This document shows, in pieces, positions 1 to 12,778 of a stretch of 64,000 bases of DNA. Both the position numbers and the translations under genes were made by a program. The notes beneath the pieces are model-generated. The model searched no databases. It saw nothing but the letters and a program-made list of their open reading frames with translations, and was not told the DNA's origin. This DNA comes from Sipunculus nudus (Eukaryota; Annelida; Sipuncula; Golfingiida; Sipunculidae), in the NCBI GenBank assembly GCA_026874595.1, contig CM049314.1, forward strand, positions 8,736,729 through 8,800,728. The letters run 5' to 3'. Positions within the stretch are counted from its first letter, which is position 1, and each line of letters opens with the position of its first letter.

Positions 1-700
1 GCATGCCGAATTTCAGGTAATTTGGTCAAACCACTGCAGAGATACGAGTGATTTTAACCCAAGGCAGACAAACAGATGGACGCTGTGCAAAAATGGCTGC
101 AGGTGGTGCCACCATTTTTGTGTACGTTATAAAGCTATCCAAGGGCTACATTTGTGCAAATGTTTTTTCTTATTGGTCAAACGGTTCAAGAGATATGAGC
201 TTGGATGTCTGCAACGTGAAAGTGAATGTAGGTGGCGCCACCTGTGAAAAAAAATCAAGAAAGCTATCTAGGATGTATACTCATGCCGAATTTCAGGTGA
301 ATTAGTTAAACCACTGCAGAGATATGAGTGATTTTAACCCAAGGCAGATGAAAAGATGGACACTGTGCAAACATGGTTGCAGGTGGCGCCACCATTTTTT
401 GTGTATGTTATAAAGCTATCCAAGGGCTACATTTGTACAATTTTTTATTCCTGGTCGGTCAAACGGTTCCCGAGATATGTGTGTTTATGTGTGGAAACAG
501 ACGCACAAACGGACGCTGGGCAGAGAGGAAAGGCCAGAGGTCGAGGCCAATTGATTAGGCACCAGTTCACAATGACCCGATAATTGGTGTAAGTTTCGGA
601 AAGATCCGTTTAGTAGTCTCAGAGGAGTTCTCCGGAAACGAACTCGGCGGCGGCGGGGGAACCCGGTCAAAAACATAGTATCCGGAAAACTTTGTATCTA
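1..700 (+). repeat. Tandem repeat with GGTGGCGCCACC palindrome, plus its 3' end
   Basis: Two successive ~281-bp units begin with the same CATGCCGAATTTCAGG phrase (near 2 and 282). The 12-bp palindrome GGTGG(C/T)GCCACC occurs at 102-113, 231-242 and 382-393, so boxes are alternately about 129 and 151 bp apart. The unique 3' part (about 480-700) matches 56740-56890, where the same box family ends in the same way. Small open frames here are non-coding. The left edge lies outside the window. Confidence 0.75.
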
Positions 701-2479
701 GTAAAATAGTTTGCCTGTGCATAACGTTATAACTGTGCCGCATATATCATGACATTTGACCTCATGACCCAGACGCTACGTCTCTTTCTCTTGGCAAATC
801 GGATTTTTTTTCAGTTAATGTGGCATGCGGCACACACCTTACAGGAAATAAATTGTTTGGTGCGCATAAACGAAAATTAATACGCCGTTATTCAATAAAA
901 ATATTCATAAAGGTTTCTGTTTACTTTTTATTGACGAATTATTTAATATCATTTGAGACATAACGCTTTTTCTATGACTGAAAAGGACTTCGATGTTGAA
1001 ACCCGCATAATGTCACATCCCGGTTATTATCATAATTTATGCATGCACCAGCGACATGACAATAAGCGGGCTTGGCTGAATGTAAAAATTTACTGTAACA
1101 AATTTAAGTAATAACCTTTGCTTTAGGCTTCATATATTTTTCTTGGCCATGATATATGCTGTCTAACACAATGCTCAAAGTTAATATTTCTTGATTTACA
1201 AGCAAAAAGTATTAATACAGTATTATTTCAACCCCCAAAATGAACCATGCCCTATAAGTATAATTAAAATTCTTAGATATTTCTCCCTCAATATAAACTT
1301 TACAGCTGTCAAGTAGTAAGTTTTTCTATTGCAATGTAGATTTGTTTTATAAAAAGTGAAATATGCTGATAACATAAAATGAAGATATACTGAATTCATT
1401 TGATAGATATGTTAGATGGCATAGCAACACAGCGTTGATGGTCTTTGAGATTAAAATACAAAAAGAATTTGGTAAACTTATAGGCACTATGAAGGTCTAA
1501 ATAGGTTAATTCAAAGACTGCACTTCACAGGATATTTTTAACTTAATTTTATGATCTTTGGAGATAAGCCAAGAAAAACTGATAAAGGGTATGCAGGCAT
1601 TTTAGAGTCTAATTACATAAATAACTGTTCAACCTGAGATCAGATCTGCAAGTATATATGATCATGTTATTTTTATGTAAAAAAATTATATTTTGTTACT
1701 TATATATGATTATTTACTTTCTATTAATTCTCTAAAATACTTTTAAAATAATCTGTATTATAAAAATCTTAATTATTTGAAAAAAAGAAAGACATCGTCT
1801 ATTTATCAATAGCTGATTTAAATAAAAAAGTCGATTTAAATAAAAAAATCCAAAATCATGATCTTTTAATGAATGTTGATTTTTTAACCAGGCCTGTAAA
1901 TAATGGTTGGGAGGATGGAAATTTAGCTAATTAGGGTAAATACAGCATGTAAAAAATATAATAATTGATTGTTTATTATACATTTGTATTATTATATAAT
2001 GTTGATGTGAAAAGGAAGGGGTAGAACCTTAATATAATATATCTTGTTTGAAAAATATGGGCTAATAAATATGAAATCTGTAGCAATTTTCGACAGGAAA
2101 TATTTAAATCTTGGCAAATTAATCTCATCATTTAATAGAGAGACAGTTTGATGACAGTTTGACAGTTTTGAATCTGAACTTCATATACAGGATACACATG
2201 ATACAATATTCCGAGTACTTTGTGTAATGAATAGCACTGTTTCTTTATCCATATAAGAATTAGCATTGAGATTTTATACTATAATAATAATAATTTATAT
2301 TAGTGAAAAGCACTAATGTCATATATGCATTCAGGATCTTGTAATTAAAGTTTGATAGTGGTGCTGTTATGGGTATCACCTTTATCATTTGCTATGCTGT
2401 TACTTAGTTTAGGGGTACAGAATTTGACTTTGGGCTGTACACATAGTACACAGCAGGTAACCTTGCCAGCACAAAGCTC
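701..2479. other. AT-rich intergenic stretch, no gene seen
   Basis: No convincing open frame, exon or RNA gene. Around 1800-1896 there is an A/T-rich block built from TTTAAAT/GATTTAAAT phrases ending in AACCAGGCCTG. It resembles the ends of the 24062-24975 repeat and may be a decayed transposon end. A G run of 18 lies at 2480-2497. Confidence 0.5.
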
Positions 2480-2588
2480 GGGGGGGGGGGGGGGGGGTAA
2501 CATACTTAACCCCTGAGATTATGTTGATATATTATTGTGACAACTTGTCAACTGTTTTCCTCAATGATGCACTGTAATATATACATAT

Positions 2589-3231
2589 TGTTACGGAACC
2601 TAATATAAACAGATCACGGATGCGTGATGAACACAAATTTTGTAATGAAGATAAAAAAAATCAGATCTGTAACACTAGGCAGCGTGAAATGTCAAGGGGA
2701 ATGAATAAAGAAGTCAGTGGTTTTTTTGTTAACAAATAACTATAATTTATTCCTAAAACAACCCTAACAATACAATACACTAAATCAATACAATTATACA
2801 GTGGAACAGCGGTATAGCAACAAGTCAATACAGAAAGATAATGGTACAATACCTGAATACCTGAAAAAATCTATCATTGCCGCATTCGTCGGATAAGGTC
2901 TTAGAATCTGACACTCTTTTGCGTCCGCTGGTATCTGCTCTGCTGTCTGCCCCCTGGTTCTAAAAAACAGCCCTTTATATACCTTCACACCCTAAGCCGG
3001 GAACCTTCTACTTCTCGAACAGTCTATAAAGAACCCTACTCCACAGTAAACAAGCGTTTCAGGAATTCTCTAAAAGACATAGCCGCGTGTCTCTACACAT
3101 ACCAGGCTAATCACGTGAACCACGACCAAGCGTGAAAACTCAAGGCCCACATAACAACCAGAGTTCAACCAGTACGGAATGTATCAACAACACGAGTTAC
3201 GCCCGTGTCACATAACAGAACACCTGTAACA
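2589..3231 (-). mobile_element. Solo LTR of an LTR retrotransposon
   Basis: A 643-bp block bounded by TGTTAC...GTAACA, the TG...CA ends with a short inverted repeat expected of an LTR. It is flanked by the direct repeat ATAT (2585-2588 and 3232-3235), a plausible 4-bp target duplication. Read on the minus strand the internal order is right for an LTR: a TATA box TATATAAAG at 2981-2973, then about 225 nt downstream an AATAAA polyadenylation signal at 2751-2746, then the end. No gag-pol sequence adjoins it, so it is most simply a solo LTR left by recombination. The gypsy/Ty3 group is likely from the ends and the target duplication size, but this is not proven. Confidence 0.7.
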
Positions 3232-3326
3232 ATATATACAAAAGGTAGTATGTTATGTTCCTGTACCTCCATACCACAACCTCATGTTATTCTACCATTC
3301 GTTGACCCTGGTCTTCCTGACTTACA

Positions 3327-3426
<100 letters not shown>

Positions 3427-3435
3427 CCATTATGG

Positions 3436-4916
3436 AGCAGGCCAGGAATTTAATCTTGCCCAGACGAGTTTCAAATCTGCCTGGTATCAACCAGGCGAGT
3501 TTAAAGTCTGCATTTTAAATGATATATGAATTTCCGTAATATTATTAATTATGATCTCTGCATAATTAACTATTTTGGCCTAAATGGTAATTACTATATA
3601 TGTATAGACTGAGACATTACCTCCAAGTTTGGGGTCTTATAATCTTAGGCAACTTAATAACAAGGTCTGGTGAAGTCGATAAGTAATATTATTTGTAATT
3701 TTTACAGTAATATTATTAATATAATAATTAGAACTGGTATCATTAATGAATATTGGAATATCCCTGGCACCTTTTTGTATTCTGTGTGGTTTACAGCAAC
3801 CATCTCATGAAAATTATTTGCTTAAATTTGATTAATTGATTAAATGTGCAATGCTCTTGAAGGCATGGGTCTCTTGAAGGCATGGGTCATGCCAATTGGT
3901 TACAATTGACTTGCTATGACAATAACTTGATGTTCATTTGTGAGCGGAAAAGATATGTGGACGTTCATTCATTTTGTTTGTATAATTCATTATTTGAAAG
4001 TAGCAGGTTATTCACTGTTATCTGAACTTAACAAAAAGTGTAATAACTGTGACATCTTTATTTTTTCCAGTTTTCTATAAGCTGTGGAGTCTTTTGCCAT
4101 AAAAATAAAAAAATGATATATAATAATATTATTTATTATTGAATTTAATATATAGCAATTTAACAGGCACAGTTATGTAATATATTTATCCACATTTCTG
4201 TGATGTCATTAATTACAGGTCATCTGTAATATATGCAACTGTAAAAGGCAGAGCAAATATAATATATTGTAAATCAGTGATAAATTGTTTATATATATTT
4301 CTGTTTAAAATGTATCACTATTTATGAAGACGCTGGTACAATATTACTGCCCCGCTTACCTTTTAAATTTAATATGAAATTTAATGAAAAAATTAGACAT
4401 GGTTGTGCATATTCCATTTATGGGTGTGCATGTCTTCTTAAATACTACCGTTAATAATATCATTTTATTCAAATTAATATTAATAATATTTAATTATTAT
4501 TAATAATCATGCATACAACTAAACCTATGTAAAGAATATCACACCTTTAAAGAATTGCCACAGCCCCCCACCCCCTCAAAAAATTATTTAAATAATTGCC
4601 AGATAAATTACCCTATACATTATATAATTAGTGGCAAATCCAAAACTGGCACGACATCAGATAATTCCACATAAATATGCCGTATAAAAGCCTATAGGAA
4701 CTTAGCGAGTTTCTTATTAAAAATATTACTGAAAACATCATTCATATGTAATCTAGAATGCCCAATATATTAGAAAATACCATCAGACCACTTTTTCATT
4801 CTCACTAAGACCAATTTTAAATTCGCCCGGATGATATCAGGCGGATTTTAAACTCACCTTGATGAAACCATGCAAATTTTAAACTCGCCTAAGCAAGATT
4901 AAAATCCTGGCCTGCT
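3436..4916. mobile_element. ~1.5-kb element with long imperfect TIRs (AGCAGGCCAGG ends)
   Basis: The left end begins AGCAGGCCAGG, followed by TTTAATCTTGCC and a CGAGTTT(A/C)AAATCTGCCTGG phrase (3436-3490). The right end (4916 back to about 4820) is the reverse complement of the same phrases in the same order. The interior is AT-rich and has no transposase, so it looks non-autonomous. More copies of the CGCCT...TTTTAAA phrases continue to 5015, and relatives occur at 42828-43560. Confidence 0.6.
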
Positions 4917-5020
4917 ACATGATGCGATTAAAATCTGTCTAATGAGATCACAATCACAATCTCGCCTAATTTAAAAGTCGCAAAATTTAAAATCTGCCTG
5001 GAATTCAATCTCGTCTGTGA

Positions 5021-5022
<2 letters not shown>

Positions 5023-5080
<58 letters not shown>

Positions 5081-5081
5081 T
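5023..5081. repeat. (CT)n(AT)n compound microsatellite
   Basis: About 42 bp of CT followed by about 17 bp of AT. Confidence 0.95.
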
Positions 5082-5808
5082 AGGCCTGCCACGTTTACAC
5101 AAAAGTGTAAACGTTTACACGAAAGGGAAGATATGAAACGTCGCCGTTTAAACGCTGGTAATTGAAATATTAGACGTATAATGTTGACAGTGAAAGCGGT
5201 AATTTATCTGATGAATTTTAATTTAATATCAGCAGCAAATGGCAGATTGGGCAATTCAGTTCGCAATTAGTCATGCAGCACTACTTGTCTTGTTATTTAT
5301 ATTAATGACAGAAGGTGCAAAACTGCCCAAAGATCCAAGAACTCTCTTAAAAACAAAAAAAAAAATTATTTAAATGAAATATCTGGTGGGTAATATCATC
5401 ATTTTGGAATTGCAAAAGGTATAAAAATAATATTTCATAAATATCCAAGCACTGCTCTTACTAATGCCACAGTTTCCCTTCTAATAAATATTGACAGACT
5501 GCCTTTGTTCAAGAGTTACAAAATGCATTATGGACAATTTTTTTGGAATGATTAATGTCCCTTTAACTATAGTGAGCCATTTGTGTTAGGACGGTTTGCT
5601 GGCCTTTCCTATTAAGCCAAAAACCGTCAAGAGTATTTGTCAGAATTTGTTTCAAAAATGAAAATGCTGGAAAGTGATGGTTTGTTTTATTCAGGGGTGT
5701 AGCAAGGATTAAGGTAGGGGAGGGGGCCATGATCAGTGGCGGATCCAAAAATTCGGAAGGGGGTAGGGGCGCTAATATGCATGTATGGGTACTAATGTAT
5801 ATACGTGT
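5082..5808. other. Non-genic stretch with a 16-bp palindrome and a MITE fragment
   Basis: A perfect palindrome GTGTAAACGTTTACAC lies at 5105-5120, and a further GTTTACAC half sits just upstream. At 5734-5746 CAGTGGCGGATCC matches the end of the G-run MITE family that is intact at 49986-50191, so a truncated copy lies here. No gene seen. Confidence 0.5.
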
Positions 5809-6015
5809 GTATACATATATATATATATGTATATATTATTATAATTATTATTATTATTATTATTATCATTATCATAGTATACGTTGTATATTTTAGTGTA
5901 TGAAAATACAGATTTTTTTTTAAATTTTCAATTATGAACCATGGTTTCATTAAGGTTAGTTACACGTACATGGGGAAGGTATGGGTATCCCCCTCCCATA
6001 TTTGGCAATATATAT

Positions 6016-6064
<49 letters not shown>

Positions 6065-6070
6065 AATCAA

Positions 6071-6106
<36 letters not shown>
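5809..6106. repeat. TA/TTA microsatellite cluster
   Basis: TATATG and (ATT)n repeats run at about 5810-5880, followed by two long TA tracts at about 6008-6058 and 6073-6106. Confidence 0.9.
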
Positions 6107-6110
<4 letters not shown>

Positions 6111-7762
6111 CTGGTTACTTTATTTCAGTACTTAAAAATATAAATTTAAACATATAATTCTTTTGCTAAATGTTATTTAAAGAAATTATAAATATTTCTT
6201 GTGAAAATAAAATTATAATTTACTTGATAACAATTTAAAAAATTAGTCACTTTCATACAGAATAAATAGAAATTTGAACATAACTATTTTGGTAAATACG
6301 GCACAAATCAGTTTGAAAACCCTTCGAAACATTCCAACGGGCATATTATGATTTATATTATTTATATATAAATAATTATATTTTTTATTTAATTAGATCG
6401 TTTTCATATATAACATTTGCTTAAACCTCACAAAACATGAGATCTATATAATACTTTGTATATTAAACAAACCAAAGGGAGGTAAAACTTGCATGTTTAG
6501 CATAAATTAGCATATGATATGTATGCATATGTATGCATATGATCGATGATGTTCTGGAATATGGCAGGTCCACTTTCATCAGAGGTATAGCAGAGTCTCA
6601 TGTACTCTTACATGTTAATGTAAGAATTTAACATGATGAAAACGAATGTAGAATTTCGCATTTCCTTGAATCATTTAAGTATAAAACTAGATACACTGAT
6701 AAGTCGTAAAAATTATGGCATTGTAAAAGGATGGGTTTTGTCTGCAGGTATATGTGTAAGTTTTGTTCACCGGGGTGACAGTGTGATCTGTGTTCACGGA
6801 CGACACTGCAGTCGAAAGTTTTCTTCGATCATACTGATGGATGCCCCCCAAATGTAGTCCCGATTTTAAAAGATGTTTATAAAAGTAACCTATAGCGATT
6901 GTATAGGGTTAATTGCCCAGATTCAAAATGATCACATATTCCGCTTGCTAGCTATCTCAACAAACAGACAAATCTCATGGGAATCGAGTGGAAAGCTTTT
7001 TAAATGTTAACAATTGTTATCGAGCCGAATATTCATATTATTATCTCACATATTAATATAACCGTGGCGGATCCGGGGGGAGGGGGGGGGGGGGGGGGGC
7101 TTTTGGGGCTGAAGCGCATAATACGCATGACGAACCCAAATATGGCCGTGAGTGATCCTGTTGTAAGATCTGTCTCAGTCAAACCCGGCTTAGATGACAA
7201 AAAAAAAAAAGACCACTTTATCAAGGTCCCATTAGTGGTCGTTAGTATATTATATGAGATGTTATTATATATATTATATGGACTAATTTATCTTTTAAAA
7301 TACACCCGGACCCGTGCCCACATCCGTGTTAGAACTGTTAAAAATATCAAACAACTTCTCGTTTTTTTCAAGACTAATAAAAAGGTGAATTCTACTGAAG
7401 GTGGAAAGAGAGTCTAATGTTAAAAACAAATCTGGCAAGTGTTACCCAAATTTAGCTCTAAGGTATTATTAATAAAGTTGATTACAAGGATTCCCTGTCA
7501 ACGGAGTAATACTGGGAACAGCTACCTGAGGTACAGCTCCATTCACACCTGAAGAAGGGGACCGAGAACCTGGACAAAGCTAGTCTTAAAAAAGGTGTAC
7601 TTTTTGTATAAGCAAATCAAAACTTCACATAGGAGGTTACTTAGTAGGTTAAATTAGTATTTGCAATCACAGAAAAGTAGCTATGAACACTGACGTCATT
7701 TGATATTCCAATGTAAAAATGAATAGACTAACAGTGGTATGGTTATGAATTGGTCGGGTGTC
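6107..7762. other. Intergenic stretch with a G-run MITE fragment
   Basis: No gene seen. GTGGCGGATCC followed by a long G run (7064-7099) is another end of the CAGGGGCGGATCC MITE family. A 137-codon open frame over 7004-7417 crosses this G run as poly-Gly and has no recognisable domain, so it is not called. Confidence 0.5.
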
Positions 7763-9437
7763 ATGTATCTGAGTTAACTTAAACTCCCACGGTCTCCTCG
7801 TGCCTGGCTCAAAGGAGTTAGACCTTACACGGTTCACCGCTCTAACTAACAGCAGCGTGGTGGATCTATTGCGTGATTAAAAAAGTTGTTGAATTCTTGT
7901 TATGTGGCTCTCATGCAAAAACCTAACACAAATAGAAACAAAACAGTGTATATATGGACCAATTTACAAAATATTTATCTTGGCGCCAGGTACAGTCTTT
8001 TGTATCTGAGTTTACTTAAACTCCCACGGTCTCCTCGTGCCTGGCTCAAAGGAGTTAGACCTTACACAATTCACCGCTCTAACTAACAGCAGCGTGGTGG
8101 ATCTATTGCGTGATTAAAAAAAGTTGTTGAATTCTTGTTATGTGGCTCTCATGCAAAAACCTAACACAAAAAGAAAATAAAACAGTGTATATATGGACCA
8201 ATTTACCAAATATTTATCTTGGCGCCAGGTACAGTCTTTTGTATCTGAGTTTACTTAAACTCCCACGGTCTCCTCGTGCCTGGCTCAAAGGAGTTAGACC
8301 ATACACGGTTCACCGCTCTAACTAACAGCATCGTGGTGGATCTATTGCGTGATTAAAAAAAGTAGTTGAATTCTTGTTATGTGGCTCTCATGCAAAAACC
8401 TAACACAAAAAGAAACAAAACAGTGTATAAATGGACCAATTTACCAAATATTTATCTTGGCGCCAGGTACAGTCTTTTGTATCTGAGTTTACTTAAACTC
8501 CCACGGTCTCCTCGTGCCTGGCTCAAAGGAGTTAGACCTTACACAATTCACCGCTCTAACTAACAGCAGCGTGGTGGATCTATTGCGTGATTAAAAAAAG
8601 TAGTTGAATTCTTGTTATGTGGCTCTCATGCAAAAACCTAACACAAAAAGAAACAAAACAGTGTATATATGGACCAATTTACAAAATATTTATCTTGGCG
8701 CCAGGTACAGTCTTTTGTATCTGAGTTTACTTAAACTCCCACGGTCTCCTCGTGCCTGGCTCAAAGGAGTTAGACCATACACGGTTCACCGCTCTAACTA
8801 ACAGCAGCGTGGTGGATCTATTGCGTGATTAAAAAAAGTAGTTGAATTCTTGTTATGTGGCTCTCATGCAAAAACCTAACACAAAAAGAAACAAAACAGT
8901 GTATAAATGGACCAATTTACCAAATATTTATCTTGGCGCCAGGTACAGTCTTTTGTATCTGAGTTTACTTAAACTCCCACGGTCTCCTCGTGCCTGGCTC
9001 AAAGGAGTTAGACCTTACACAATTCACCGCTCTAACTAACAGCAGCGTGGTGGATCTATTGCGTGATTAAAAAAAGTTGTTGAATTCTTGTTATGTGGCT
9101 CTCATGCAAAAACCTAACACAAAAAGAAAATAAAACAGTGTATATATGGACCAATTTACCAAATATTAATCTTGGCGCCAGGTACAGTCTTTTGTATCTG
9201 AGTTTACTTAAACTCCCACGGTCTCCTCGTGCCTGGCTCAAAGGAGTTAGACCATACACGGTTCACCGCTCTAACTAACAGCAGCGTGGTGGATCTATTG
9301 CGTGATTAAAAAAGTTGTTGAATTCTTGTTATGTGGCTCTCATGCAAACAACCTAACACAAATAGAAACAAAACAGTGTATATATGGACCAATGTACCAA
9401 ATATGTATCTTGGCGCCAGGTACAGTCTTTTGTATCT
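7763..9437. repeat. 238-bp satellite, about 7 copies, alternating A/B variants
   Basis: Seven head-to-tail units of 238 bp, each containing TTGGCGCCAGGTACAG and CTCCCACGGTCTCCTCGTGC. A diagnostic position alternates along the array: ACACGGTTCACC in units 1, 3, 5 and 7, ACACAATTCACC in units 2, 4 and 6. This is a two-unit (476-bp) higher-order repeat. Each unit carries a ~65-codon open frame closed by a stop, a by-product of conservation rather than evidence of a gene. The last unit is the most diverged. Confidence 0.95.
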
Positions 9438-11295
9438 GACGTTATTGAATATGTTGGAGAGTTCCAACAAACGTTCGAGGACAAAATGTGCGACGTTATC
9501 CTCGGGATAATAAATATAATCCAATAGGCTGTAATTGGTCCATGCTCGTCACTTAAATTAAAGAATGACCTGTTATATGAACAGGTTTATTTTTTTATTA
9601 TTACTTATTGAATTTACCAAATTTTTGTGAATACATAGATCTTTATTATTAAAGTCACTTAAATATTACAAATAAAGTCACATTACACAGACCACAATGT
9701 TCCATGTAATTTAAAATATAAAATCTGAACATGTAACACATAATACACACAACGAAGGCATAAAGTTAATGAATAAATTATATGTATGTGGAAATGTGCG
9801 TAGTGTATGTGCTATGGTGTGTGTGAGAGAGAGAACATGCTAAAAACACAGATGATGTTTATTGATGGTGAGGGGGAGAGATTGGTAGAGTTTATAAATG
9901 AAACTTCAAAGGCACTATATACTTTTTATACGATGCTACCTTTCTCTATATCAATGACTAATTGATTAGGAACGTGTGACACTGGAAATGCGGGACGTAG
10001 AGGGAAAGTAACTTTAAATAGAGGCATGCATGTTCTTTATCTTAAGATAAAAACCGATCGGAACATACCTTTTATTATAGAATAATCACTTTGGTTCGTT
10101 CTTTCTGTAATGTAATTGTGACGAAGAGACTATATATCGCGTAACGAGTCGCTTTTATTGGAATACCTCCCGCGAATTGTTCGCCACTCATAATCCCGTT
10201 AGGGTTCGCTCTCGCGTCTGGGTTTATTATGGCAACGTAACATCAAAGTTAACTAGACTGCTTTGTAAATGTTAAACAACAGTGAGTGATCTCCATCCAT
10301 CCACGCGTTTTATCGGACCATAGTTCCATGCCTTTATCTGTGTGTAAAGTTCAAGATCAAAAGAAAAGAAGGCATGTATAAGCTCGGATGTAAGAATTTA
10401 ACGGATCGCGGCGGTGACAAATGCATTTTACAAGGACTACACATTTCGTTAAAGTCACTCCTGCCTCGACATTGAAAATATAGATAAACATAAACATGAA
10501 TATCAGTACAGTGAATTACTAACTCAAGGTGACTTATATAGGACTGCAACAACAAAGATCCAAAAACAAATAAATAATATATGGCTACTGTTGTCAGGGA
10601 GATATAGGACAGGACTCAACCACCGTGGATGGTGAATTCGAAACCCAGTCGAGAATCGGTGGATTTTTAACGATCGGTCTGACCAAGGTTGAGTGCTCTG
10701 AAGTCTTAATAGGAAAGCTGTGCCCTCCCATTACTTGCAAACGAGTGCGTATTTGGGGTGTAATCGGTGATATAATCTAGGAATATAGACCAACAGGTGG
10801 GGTTGTTACCGGATCTGCTTAGCACATGGATAAAATGAGAGGACGCTTGCATGGGCAACCGCCCTGTTACGTCTTGAACTGTCTAAAACTGAAATAGAAT
10901 TCTGTAGGTAAACCATTGCTTGAACAACGGAGGTGGATACATCATTCTAAAATTTAAATAAAAAGTACATACAATTCCTAAATCGAAGCCTACATGTATC
11001 AGGGATCCATTGAGTCTTCTCTAACAATATATGACTAAGGAATAACATGTCAAAGGACTTGTTGAATATAAAGGGGCATCGAACTATATCCACAGCTAAA
11101 TAACCTTATCTTTGTGTTTGCACTTTCAAATTAGGAATGGCAATGCCAACAAAATATGTAACAATATTTCGCATATTATTATGTAAATATATTGAAAAGA
11201 GTGCTCTTGAGACTATACGAGCTGGTTATTCTAACATCAAGTTATCAGTATTTATCTTTTATGGTTATTTCCAAAGAAAAGCCTGTTTCTTGGTG

Positions 11296-11296
<1 letters not shown>
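9438..11296. other. Intergenic, no gene seen
   Basis: No coding signal. A small hairpin at 9568-9586 (ACCTGTT and AACAGGT arms, 5-nt loop) is followed by a T-rich run. Around 10613-10690 CTCAACC and GGTTGAG flank a short GAATTCGAAACCC stretch that faintly recalls a tRNA T-arm, too weak to call a SINE. Confidence 0.5.
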
Positions 11297-11353
<57 letters not shown>

Positions 11354-11460
11354 CTAAGTGAAATTCCGAAAGGACGGCGAGTACTGGATGCGACCGGGGG
11401 GGGGGGGGGAGTTGGGCCATGGCCCCTGCGGCCCAACCCCCCCCCTGGGAACGCCCCTGA
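11297..11460. repeat. (TA)n tract and G-run/C-run inverted repeat
   Basis: A TA tract (11297-11350) is followed by a short element whose G run (from 11396) and C run (to about 11445) face each other. They enclose GTTGGGCC and GGCCCAAC arms. It ends CCTGGGAACGCCCCTGA, like a TIR of a G-run MITE. Confidence 0.6.
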
Positions 11461-11519
11461 GTTTTATGAAAATTATATAAAATTAGACTTTCTGCTATAA
11501 CTTGTGATTGCCTGCACGT

Positions 11520-12560
11520 TCATTCATTACATGCTGCAAACCCTACAACGCTTTTAACGGTTGTGACAAATGCAAACAGGAAGGAGTTGGGATGAATAAG
11601 ACTGTTCACCGAGAAACGGATTCGTTTGTCCTGTATGTATATGCAGAGGTGTTGCAATTCCAACCATTTCCTCCCCCCTAACCCCCCCCCCCCCCCCCTC
11701 CCCGCCATTGAGTCATTGCAACTGTGCATTGGGGACAGTAGTTTTATTGCAAATGTATAACTTTTATTAAATGAAAATTAGTATAAAAATTAAGATATGA
11801 TTAGAAAATATATTTTGCCTCAGGAGAAGGGGACATTAAGTGAACAGCTCTGCCTCAGCAGAATTGGAAATAAGGGATCAGCTTCATTTGTCCTGTATGT
11901 AAATGTAGGGGGTTGTTATTCCCACAATCCCCCCTCCCCTGCCATTGAGTCCTTGCACCTGTGCACTAGGGACATTAGTTTTATTGCAAATGTATACATT
12001 TTATTCAATTAAAAAAAGTATAAGAAAAAATTAAGATCTGATTAAAAATATATTCTTGCCTCAGGAGAAAGGGACATAAAGTGAACAGCTCTGACTGTCC
12101 ATCATCTCTGTTTTTTTTATATTAAATATATGTTATGTATGAACTCTTTTCGTATAATCACTGCTGAAATAACTTTATTATGCTGTATGTGTATGGATTT
12201 AAGCTTGACATTTGTCTTAAATGTGAAAGTAACTGTTATATTGACACGTAATATTGCAAATGTAAAATAAATATAAACTTGAAAAACAATTCGATATAAT
12301 AAAAATGATCTATATTTTCCTGCTAAGCAATATGGAAGATAAAGTGACCAGCTTTGTTTGTCTACCTGTCAGTCTGTTCATTTTTCAATATTCACCAATT
12401 GCGAATCTTTTCTTGTAAGCACTTTTTTAATTAAATTTCATATCCTGTATGTATACGCAAAGATGAAACTGCCAACACTCCTCACCCACAATCAAGTCCT
12501 TGCACCTGTGCACTGGGGACATTTAGTGATTATTACAACTGTATACATTATATTATAACA
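11520..12560. repeat. Diverged tandem repeat, ~265-bp period
   Basis: The phrase CCTGTATGTA(T/A)A recurs at about 11631, 11891 and 12442. Each is followed by a C-rich patch, then TTGCA(C/A)CTGTGCA(C/T)T(G/A)GGGACA. The first interval is 260 bp and the second about twice that, so this is an old array of roughly four units. Confidence 0.6.
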
Positions 12561-12694
12561 TTGAAGAGAAATATTCCTTACTCATCAATACAAACCAAGC
12601 ATGTCAACCTACCATGGTCTATGTTACCTTTACCTCCAAGACATCTCCATTTGTTATTTTTATAGATTTTTACCTTCAAGATCAACTTCAGATG

Positions 12695-12726
12695 AGCACC
12701 GTGACCAATGGGTCCCTTGTTTTATA
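12695..12726 (-). mobile_element. Truncated 5' end of the hairpin-ended element family
   Basis: Read on the minus strand: ACAAGGGACCCATTGGTCAC followed by GGTGCTC, the same start as at 58617. No matching 3' hairpin is adjacent. Confidence 0.55.
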
Positions 12727-12778
12727 GTCCCGCCATCAGTCGTCTGAAGGATTTCTTGCAAATATGAAAGATTTTTTT

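Noticed and set aside
7004-7417. 137-codon open frame
   Set aside because: Crosses a long G run read as poly-Gly in a MITE fragment; no domain or coding composition.
7490-7600. ACACCTGAAGAAGGGG... phrase that recalls sequence downstream of some retroelement polymerases
   Set aside because: Too short, no reverse transcriptase or endonuclease motif nearby.
8366-9039. Repeated ~65-codon peptides in the 238-bp satellite
   Set aside because: Same frame repeated because the DNA repeats; no start context or domain, and alternating variants affect codons at random.
10600-10700. Possible tRNA-derived SINE (GGGTTTCGAATTC in reverse)
   Set aside because: B-box is imperfect and no A box at the right distance.
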